64,000 nucleotides of DNA. Origin: Campylobacter coli 76339. Its GTDB lineage: Bacteria; Campylobacterota; Campylobacteria; Campylobacterales; Campylobacteraceae. Position 1 is the stretch's first letter. Each line of letters begins with the position of its first letter. The position numbers and the translations under genes were made by a program. This document shows positions 56,080 to 62,999 of the stretch, piece by piece. The DNA is taken from NCBI GenBank assembly GCA_000470055.1, contig HG326877.1, positions 608,735-672,734 on the forward strand. Reading direction: 5' to 3'. The notes under the pieces were generated by a model. That model saw nothing but the letters and a program-made list of their open reading frames with translations. It ran no database searches and was not told the origin of the DNA.

Positions 56080-57999
56080 AAGACTGTAGGTGTAGTAATT
56101 CCTATCTATAATGTAGAAAAATATTTAAAAGAGTGTTTAGATAGTGTTATCAATCAAACTTATACCAACCTAGAAATCATACTTGTAAATGATGGTAGTA
56201 CAAATGAATTTTTTCTTTATAATCCATACGAATTTGATTCTGGATGGGGAAAAAATATATCTGCACAGTATTTCTCAAATACAGATACGATTGTATTTTA
56301 TGATTTTGATTTTATTGTTGGAGATAATTTTGTGGACGAGATTTATTTGTGCAAGAAAGGGAGGTATAAAGCTATTTCCCCATTTAGCGATATTTGTCAT
56401 TTGGATCAAATTGAATTAGATGAAATAAAAATAAACCCAAATTTTATCAAATCTATTGCGCGTGATTATCATCCTATTAAATCAATTGCTTATGGATTGT
56501 GTATTTTTAATAAAGAATTTTTTTTAAATATCAAAGGTTTTGTTTGTCACGCATCTTATGATATAGAAAATAGAGTGATGGATAATATGCTTAGATATTT
56601 TTGTAAAGCAAATGAAATTAGAATATCTAATTCGACTTATTTTTGTTTATGGAGTCCAGAAGAAAGAGAGGTGCAACATAGTTCAAATTTAATTTTTTTG
56701 AAAGAAAAATATGGAAATAGTTATATTGAAAATCAACAAAAATATAATAATATTTGTTTAGCAGGTGAAATTAATATTGAAGCAATAGAAAGGTATAATA
56801 ATTTAAGGAAAATTTTCTTTGAAGATATGGAGCTATATAACTCCAATGATGTATATTATGTAGATAATTCATACATATCTACACGGAATAATGAAAATTT
56901 TTATACAAAAAAATCAGAATATGAAGATAGTGTATACAATATATCTTTTGATGATTTGTATAATTTAAATAATTTTAGAAATATTTATAAAGGCAAGAGA
57001 TGCTTTATTATTGGAAATGGACCAACCTTAAATAAGCATGATTTATCTTTATTAAAAAACGAAATTACTTTTGGGTTTAATTCTATTTTTTACAAAAGAG
57101 ATGAATTTAAACCAAATTTTTACATTGTTGAAGATAATTTGGTAATGAGAGAGAATATTGAAATTATTGAGAGTTATGATGTTCAATATAAATTTTTCCC
57201 TATAAATTATAAGAGTTGGATAAAAAAACCGTCTTCGAATCAAATTTTTTTTAAGATGAATTTGGGATTTTATCATGATAAGTCTAGATATTATCGTATA
57301 CCACGTTTTTCTTTGGATGCTACTGAAGAGTTATTTTGTGGACAAAGTGTTACTTATATTGCGTTACAATTGGCTTATTTTATGGGTTTTAGCGAGGTGT
57401 ATTTTATTGGAATGGATTTTCACTATGTCATTCCTAAATCTCACAAAAGAAGAGGTTATACTTTAATATCGGATACAGATGATCCAAATCATTTTCATAA
57501 AGATTATTTTGGAAAAGGTAAGAGTTGGCATGATCCATTAATTCATTTTGTTCCAAGAAACTATCAGCTAGCAAAATTAATCTATGAAAGTTCAGGAAGG
57601 AAGATTTATAACGCTACTATTGGAGGAAAATTGGAAATTTTTGATAGAGTAGATTATTATTCTATATTTAAAAAAACAAATATACCAAATACCGGTGCTG
57701 TAGAGCAGGTTAAAAAGCATTTGAGTTATAAACTTGGAAAAGCTATTATTCATGATACAAAGCAATTCAAGAATATAATTAATTTTCCTTTTAGAATATT
57801 TAGAATTGTTAAAGAACATAATAAAGATAAAAACAATATTGGCAAAAATCTAAGAGAGTATAGTGATTACTCTGAGGCTGTAAAAATACAACAATATTTT
57901 TCCTATAGACTAGGGAGGTGCATTGTTTCTAACTATAAAAATCCATTTTTATTATATAAATTAATAAAAATTGTTATAGAGCATAAAAGAAGAAAATAG
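56077..57999 (+). CDS. Chimeric protein: GT2 head, DUF115/MAF-like domain, SYKLG tail
   Basis: 640 residues from ATG 56077. The first 41 residues are the shared GT2 head ending NDGST, then NEFFLYNPYEFDSGWGKN begins a different glycosyltransferase-like region with FYDFDFIVGDNF. The DUF115-type domain (about 300-545) has GKRCFIIGNGPTLNKHDLSL, CGQSVTYIALQLAYFMGF and FIGMDFHYVIP, as in MptE/Maf-like enzymes that act on nonulosonic acids. The tail has HLSYKLGKAIIHD and FSYRLGRCIVSNY. The head is unusually short before the DFD motif, so the join looks like a recombination product. Confidence 0.8.
   Translation: MKTVGVVIPIYNVEKYLKECLDSVINQTYTNLEIILVNDGSTNEFFLYNPYEFDSGWGKNISAQYFSNTDTIVFYDFDFIVGDNFVDEIYLCKKGRYKAISPFSDICHLDQIELDEIKINPNFIKSIARDYHPIKSIAYGLCIFNKEFFLNIKGFVCHASYDIENRVMDNMLRYFCKANEIRISNSTYFCLWSPEEREVQHSSNLIFLKEKYGNSYIENQQKYNNICLAGEINIEAIERYNNLRKIFFEDMELYNSNDVYYVDNSYISTRNNENFYTKKSEYEDSVYNISFDDLYNLNNFRNIYKGKRCFIIGNGPTLNKHDLSLLKNEITFGFNSIFYKRDEFKPNFYIVEDNLVMRENIEIIESYDVQYKFFPINYKSWIKKPSSNQIFFKMNLGFYHDKSRYYRIPRFSLDATEELFCGQSVTYIALQLAYFMGFSEVYFIGMDFHYVIPKSHKRRGYTLISDTDDPNHFHKDYFGKGKSWHDPLIHFVPRNYQLAKLIYESSGRKIYNATIGGKLEIFDRVDYYSIFKKTNIPNTGAVEQVKKHLSYKLGKAIIHDTKQFKNIINFPFRIFRIVKEHNKDKNNIGKNLREYSDYSEAVKIQQYFSYRLGRCIVSNYKNPFLLYKLIKIVIEHKRRK
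56080..56201 (+). repeat. GT2 5' block, copy 3 (short)
   Basis: 122 bases identical to the start of copies 1 and 2, ending at GATGGTAGTAC, which encodes the nucleotide-binding DGST motif. This is the junction of the chimeric gene. Confidence 0.92.
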
Positions 58000-58010
58000 G
58001 GGGATGGAAA

Positions 58011-58685
58011 ATGAAGATAAATGCATTATTGCCAATGAAAGGGAATTCAGAAAGAGTAAAAAATAAAAACATGAAAGATTTTAATGGATTTCCTTTGTAT
58101 CATGCAATCATGAAAGCTTTATTGGAATCTTCTTATATAAATAAAATATTTATAAATACAGATAGTGATGTTATAGCCTCTGATGCGAAGAAAAGTTTCG
58201 GGGATGGTATTGTTATTATTAAAAGACCTTTGGAAATTCAAGGTGATTTTGTATCCATGAATGATATCATAGCTTATGATTTAATGCAATGTGATGGAGA
58301 GTATTTTTTGCAAACGCATAGCACAAATCCTTTACTGAAAACATCTACTATTGATTTTGCTATTGAAAAGTTTTTTGATAATCTAGATGTATATGATAGT
58401 TTGTTTAGTGTTACAAAGGTGCAGGCTAGATTTTACGATAAAAATGCAAAAGCTATAAATCATAATCCCGAAGAGCTTCTAAGAACACAGGATTTAGAGT
58501 CTATGTATGAAGAGAATTCAAATTTTTATATTTTTTCTAAAAATTCATTTAATTTGGCTGGTAAAAAAAGAATTGGTCTAAAGCCTCAGATATTTTCTAT
58601 GAATAAGCTTGAAGCCATAGATATAGATAATCCAGAAGATTTTATTCTAGCGGAATTGCTATATAAAAATAGGGATTTAATATGA
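58011..58685 (+). CDS. CMP-sugar synthetase, NeuA-like cytidylyltransferase
   Basis: 224 residues. LLPMKGNSERVKNKNMKDF is the CTP-binding loop, QTHSTNPLLKTSTIDFAI a second conserved block, and DIDNPEDF near the C-terminus the metal-binding Asp pair. The family activates sialic acids, Kdo or other ulosonic acids as CMP-sugars. It is closer to the short acylneuraminate type than to KdsB by these motifs. It lies 11 bases after the chimeric gene and overlaps the aldolase by four. The sugar is not known. Confidence 0.85.
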   Translation: MKINALLPMKGNSERVKNKNMKDFNGFPLYHAIMKALLESSYINKIFINTDSDVIASDAKKSFGDGIVIIKRPLEIQGDFVSMNDIIAYDLMQCDGEYFLQTHSTNPLLKTSTIDFAIEKFFDNLDVYDSLFSVTKVQARFYDKNAKAINHNPEELLRTQDLESMYEENSNFYIFSKNSFNLAGKKRIGLKPQIFSMNKLEAIDIDNPEDFILAELLYKNRDLI

Positions 58686-59447
58686 AATTAAAAGAAAAAC
58701 TAAAAAATAATCAGTTAAGTATAGGCAGCTGGATTAGTATTGGCCATGCTTGTATTGTTGAAGTGATGGCAGATGCTGGTTTTGAATGGCTTGTGATAGA
58801 TTTTGAACATACTTCTATGAATTATGAGACAGTTCAAAATTTAATTATTGTTATTCAATCTAAGAATATTAAGGCTTTGGTTAGGGTAAGCAAAAATGAA
58901 GAGGTGATTATAAAAAAAGTTTTAGATATGGGAGCCGATGGTATTATAGTTCCGATGATTAAGAGTAAAGCAGATGCAATTAAAGCGGTTGAATTCGCAA
59001 AGTATCCCCCTATTGGCAAAAGAGGCGTAGGATTGTTTAGGGCTCAAGGTTATGGATCAAAATTTGAAGAATATAAAAAATGGGTTGATGATAATCTCAT
59101 TATCATTGCTCAAATAGAACATTATGAAGCCGTTGAAAATATAGAAGAAATAATAAAAACAGAAGGAATTGATGGAGTTATTATAGGTCCGTATGATTTA
59201 TCTGGGAGTTTGGGTTTTCCTGGGGAGTATCATAGAATAGAGGTAAAAGAGGCTATTGCTAGAGTTTTAAAATGTTGTAAAAAGTATAATATACCTTCGG
59301 GCTTTCATGTAATAGAAACTGATACCAAAAAAACTTCAGGAAAGAATACATGAAGGTTGTACTTTTTTGGCCTATAGTTTGGATTTTCTATTTTTAAGCG
59401 ATAGCGCAAGGAAAGGTATGGAGCTTATCAAAAAGGAACTTAAATGA
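58682..59447 (+). pseudogene. HpcH/HpaI-family aldolase, frameshifted at an A7 run
   Basis: The frame from ATG 58682 ends early at 59353 (223 residues, ...DTKKTSGKNT). With one A fewer in the run 59327-59333 it would continue KKLQERIHEGCTFLAYSLDF, then FLFLSDSARKGMELIKKELK, to a TGA at 59445-59447. That gives 254 residues, the usual family length, and restores an ATGA overlap with the next gene. Catalytic features are intact: WLVIDFEHTSMNYET, RVSKNE, GADGIIVPMIKSK and IGPYDLSGSLGFPG. Such aldolases join pyruvate to aldehydes to make 2-keto-3-deoxy acids. It may be phase-variable, a true mutation or a sequence error. Confidence 0.8.
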
Positions 59448-60397
59448 AAGTATTTGTATCAACTCATCCATTTGGAGAAACTTCTAAGAAGCCATTGGAA
59501 TTGTTAGATGTAAATGGATTTGAGGTTAGATTAAATAATCATGGAAGAAAAATCACTTCACAAGAGTTAGCCAAGGATATTAAAGATGCTGAAGTTTTGA
59601 TAGCGGGTACTGAAAAAATTACAGAAGAGGTTTTAAAAAATGCTCCAAATTTAAAACTTATATCAAGAGTTGGAATAGGATTGGATGGTATTGATTTCGA
59701 GTTATGCCATAAATATGATATAAGAGTAGCTTATACACCTGATGCGCCTACTATGGCAGTATCAGAATTATGTGTAGGTTTAATGCTTGATTTGGCAAGA
59801 AAAATTAGCTTTACTGATGCAAACCTTAAACAAGGTGTTTGGAATAGACATATGGGTATGTTACTTTATGGAAAAACGATCGGTATTGTCGGCATGGGAA
59901 GAATAGGAAAAAGTCTGATTAAATTACTGTCTTCTTTTAATGTTTCTTTTAAAGTATGTGAACCAAATCCAGATTTTGCTTTTTTAAAAATGTACAATAT
60001 AGAATTGGTGGATAAGGTAAGATTGCTAAAAGAGTCTGATATTGTATCTTTAAATCTACCATTAAAAATAGATACTGCAAATTTTTTATCACTTAGTGAA
60101 TTAGAAGTTATGAAAAAGCATGCTATTTTAATTAATACAGCAAGAGGTGGTATAGTCAATGAGGATGATTTATATATGGCCTTAAAAAATAATATTATCG
60201 CAGGTGCAGCTGTGGATGTTTTTGAAGAGGAGCCATATAAGGGTAAGCTAAGAGAGCTTGACAATGTTGTTTTGACTTGCCATATGGGCGCTAGTACTAT
60301 AGAAAGTAGAACAGAGATGGAAACCCAAGCGGTTGAAGAAGCTATAAGATACAAAAATCACATCTCTCTAAAAAATGAGGTTTTTAAAAATGAATAA
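59444..60397 (+). CDS. D-2-hydroxyacid dehydrogenase (SerA-like)
   Basis: 317 residues. An NAD-binding Rossmann motif, GKTIGIVGMGRIGKSLIKLL, and the catalytic Arg/Glu/His set are visible in NTARGGIVNEDDL, DVFEEEPY and CHMGAST. It would interconvert a 2-keto acid and a D-2-hydroxy acid. In a sugar-acid gene cluster it may act on the aldolase precursor or product. It overlaps the epimerase by 8 bases. Confidence 0.88.
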   Translation: MKVFVSTHPFGETSKKPLELLDVNGFEVRLNNHGRKITSQELAKDIKDAEVLIAGTEKITEEVLKNAPNLKLISRVGIGLDGIDFELCHKYDIRVAYTPDAPTMAVSELCVGLMLDLARKISFTDANLKQGVWNRHMGMLLYGKTIGIVGMGRIGKSLIKLLSSFNVSFKVCEPNPDFAFLKMYNIELVDKVRLLKESDIVSLNLPLKIDTANFLSLSELEVMKKHAILINTARGGIVNEDDLYMALKNNIIAGAAVDVFEEEPYKGKLRELDNVVLTCHMGASTIESRTEMETQAVEEAIRYKNHISLKNEVFKNE

Positions 60398-61265
60398 AAA
60401 TGTCTTGGTTTTTGGTGGTGGAGGATTTATAGGCAGTTATGTTGTTGAAGAGCTATTGGCTAATAACTATAATGTTTTGTATGCTGATATAAATTCGTGC
60501 GATAGTATCTCAATGCAACACTATAGAAAATGTGATATTATGCAAAGAAAAGATGTTGAGTCTTTATGTCAAGATATGGATATAGTGTTTAATTTTGCAG
60601 GTTTTGCCAATTTAGATGACGCTATTGCAAATCCTTTAAAAACTTTAGAATTAAATGTTATGGGAAATATGCATATTTTAGAAGGGTGTAGAAAATGTAA
60701 AATAAAAAGATACATCTACGCAAGTAGTGCTTACGCCATGAGTGATAAAGGTTCTTTTTATGGTATTAGTAAGTTAACATCCGAAAAACTTATTGAGGAA
60801 TATTTTAAAAAATTTGGGTTAAAATTTACTATTATTCGTTATGGTTCAGTATATGGGGAAAGAGAGTATTATAATAATTATATTTATAATTTAGTTAAAG
60901 AGGCGATGCTTAAAGGGAAGATTTCTCATGGTGGCGATGGTGAGGAGATTAGGGAATATATACATGCTTATGATGTTGCAAAATTAGCCTTGCAAATTAT
61001 AGAAAATAGTGAATTTGAAAATGAATATTTGATTTTAACCGGTACGGAAAGAATGCAGAGAAAAGAATTATTTGAAATGATAAATGAGATGCTTGGAGGA
61101 AAAATAGAAATTTCAATTAAGGTTTCGGACTATCACAATCATTATAAAACTACTCCATATTCTTTTCATCCAACTAGAAGTAAAAAATTAGTAGCAAATC
61201 CCCATATTGATATGGGACAAGGTATCTTAGAGTGCATGAAAAATATAGAAAAGAAATATCTATGA
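60390..61265 (+). CDS. NAD-dependent epimerase/dehydratase (extended SDR)
   Basis: 291 residues from ATG 60390, chosen for the GAGG ribosome site at 60377-60380 over ATG 60375. The cofactor loop is VFGGGGFIGSYVVEELL. The Ser-Tyr-Lys active site appears as YASSAYAMSDKGSFYGISK. It probably acts on a nucleotide sugar. It overlaps the cyclase-like gene by four bases. Confidence 0.88.
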   Translation: MNKNVLVFGGGGFIGSYVVEELLANNYNVLYADINSCDSISMQHYRKCDIMQRKDVESLCQDMDIVFNFAGFANLDDAIANPLKTLELNVMGNMHILEGCRKCKIKRYIYASSAYAMSDKGSFYGISKLTSEKLIEEYFKKFGLKFTIIRYGSVYGEREYYNNYIYNLVKEAMLKGKISHGGDGEEIREYIHAYDVAKLALQIIENSEFENEYLILTGTERMQRKELFEMINEMLGGKIEISIKVSDYHNHYKTTPYSFHPTRSKKLVANPHIDMGQGILECMKNIEKKYL

Positions 61266-61936
61266 AAAATAACTATATATATTTATCTTATTGTCTAGAT
61301 GAAACAACTCCAACTTATGGCAATCGTGATAAAATGAAATTAACAAAAAAAAGTTCTATAGAGTGTGGTGATATTGCGAATCATACTATAGTGACAATAA
61401 GTGTTCATAACGGAACCCATCTTGATATGCCTTTGCATTTCTTTTCCAGTGGGCAAAGTATAGAAGATTTTTGTTGTAGTGATTTTATTTTTAACCAAGT
61501 TTTATTTATCGAAATTGATTCTAGCGATCTTATTGTTAATCACAATTTAATACAAAAAATGTCAGAGGTGGAAAATAAAATAAAATTTGAAGCTATTGTT
61601 GTCAAAACAGGACTTTGTTATAAAAGAGATCAAGAGGTGTATTGGAAAGAAAATTTTGGTTTTCACCCAAACATAGCTGATTATATCAGACAATTTTTCC
61701 CTAATGTTAGATTATTTGGTTTTGATAGCATTTCTGTTTCAAGTTTTTCAAATAGAGAATTAGGCAGAGTTGCACATAAGAGTTTTCTAAATCCTAAAAA
61801 ACCTATATTGCTTTTAGAAGATATGAAGTTAAATAATCTTTCTGAGAAGAGTAATATAAAAAAACTTATAGTTGCGCCATTAAGAATTAAAAATTCTGAT
61901 GGACTACCTTGTACGGTTATAGCAGAGGTAGAGTAA
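61262..61936 (+). CDS. Cyclase/kynurenine formamidase-like hydrolase
   Basis: 224 residues. The metal-binding HNGTHLDMPLHFF motif (HxGTHxDxPxH) of the cyclase family (Pfam Cyclase) is complete, with FGFDSISVSSF later. Members hydrolyse amides or lactones. In this cluster a lactonase or amidase acting on a sugar acid is plausible, though unproven. ATG 61262 overlaps the epimerase stop (ATGA). Confidence 0.8.
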   Translation: MKNNYIYLSYCLDETTPTYGNRDKMKLTKKSSIECGDIANHTIVTISVHNGTHLDMPLHFFSSGQSIEDFCCSDFIFNQVLFIEIDSSDLIVNHNLIQKMSEVENKIKFEAIVVKTGLCYKRDQEVYWKENFGFHPNIADYIRQFFPNVRLFGFDSISVSSFSNRELGRVAHKSFLNPKKPILLLEDMKLNNLSEKSNIKKLIVAPLRIKNSDGLPCTVIAEVE

Positions 61937-62424
61937 TGGCTATTTTTTGCAAATTGAGAGATATTGGTAGATATAATTTAAAAGATTTTGATATAGTTTT
62001 TAATTATTTATCTTGTTGTGTTAATCCAGAAAGTAAAGAATTTACAAGGTTGCACGCTTACAGAGAAGGAGCATTTGAAAAAATCAAACTTACTGAAGAT
62101 ATTTTTGCTTTGGAGCAAGCTTATTTTACCAAAAATGAAAGTCAGGCTTTTTTTGAATCTCATAGGGATTATATGGATATTCAATTTATTATAAGCGGCA
62201 AAGAAAAAATAAAATTTGGTAATAAAAATCTGTTTGAAGTTGAAAAAGAATATGATAAATCTAAAGATTTAATCATATATAAACAACCCACTTTTCTAGT
62301 TTCTAGCTTGTTGTTAAATAAAAATGAGATTGCTGTTTTTTATCCTGAAGATGTACATATGCCAGGCTTAAGTATAGTGAATGATTCTTATGTGATAAAA
62401 ACTGTGATAAAGTGTAAAATATGA
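61936..62424 (+). CDS. YhcH/YjgK/YiaL family protein, NanQ-like anomerase
   Basis: 162 residues. The DUF386 cupin fold is seen in HAYREGAFEKIKLTEDIFAL, AFFESHRDYMDIQFIISGKE and VFYPEDVHMPGL, with metal-binding His and Glu. E. coli YhcH (NanQ) is a sialic acid anomerase. Its presence beside a cytidylyltransferase suggests that the product is a 2-keto sugar acid needing anomer control. ATG 61936 uses a TAATG junction. It overlaps the HAD gene by four bases. Confidence 0.82.
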   Translation: MAIFCKLRDIGRYNLKDFDIVFNYLSCCVNPESKEFTRLHAYREGAFEKIKLTEDIFALEQAYFTKNESQAFFESHRDYMDIQFIISGKEKIKFGNKNLFEVEKEYDKSKDLIIYKQPTFLVSSLLLNKNEIAVFYPEDVHMPGLSIVNDSYVIKTVIKCKI

Positions 62425-62999
62425 TAAATGTAGAAAATATAAAAAATATTATTTTTGATTTTGATGGGGTTATACTTGACTCTGTAGAATTAAAAACACA
62501 AGCTTTTGCTGAGCTTTTTAAAGAATTTCCCAAAAATAAAGTGCAAGAATTATTAGAATTTCATGTGCAAAATGGTGGCATTTCTAGATATTGTAAAATT
62601 CAATATTTTTTTGAAAATATCCTTTGTGAAGAAATTTCAGATAAAGAAATTTTAAACTATGCAAAATCATATTCTCAACTCACAAAAGAAAAATTATGTA
62701 ATCCCAAGTATATTATAAAAGAAACTTTTGAGTTTATTAAAAAAAATCAAACGCATTACAATATGCATATAGCTTCGGGTGCTGATGAGCAGGATTTGAT
62801 TGAAATTTGCAAAAGGCTGAATTTGACTCAATATTTTTTAAGCATTCATGGTTCGCCCATGAAGAAAGAAATTTTGGTAAAAAATTTACTAATAAATAAT
62901 AATTACAAAAATAAAGAAACAATTTTAATTGGAGATAGTGTTAATGATTTTGAAGTTGCTTTAGATAATAAAATTTATTTTTACGGAGTATTATTATGA
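62421..62999 (+). CDS. HAD-family phosphatase
   Basis: 192 residues. Motif I is IIFDFDGVILDSVELK, motif III MKKEILVKNLL and motif IV ILIGDSVNDFEVAL, with a C1 helical cap. It may dephosphorylate the ulosonic-acid phosphate or its precursor. The C-terminus is short, ending at YFYGVLL. It overlaps the last gene by four bases. Confidence 0.83.
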   Translation: MINVENIKNIIFDFDGVILDSVELKTQAFAELFKEFPKNKVQELLEFHVQNGGISRYCKIQYFFENILCEEISDKEILNYAKSYSQLTKEKLCNPKYIIKETFEFIKKNQTHYNMHIASGADEQDLIEICKRLNLTQYFLSIHGSPMKKEILVKNLLINNNYKNKETILIGDSVNDFEVALDNKIYFYGVLL

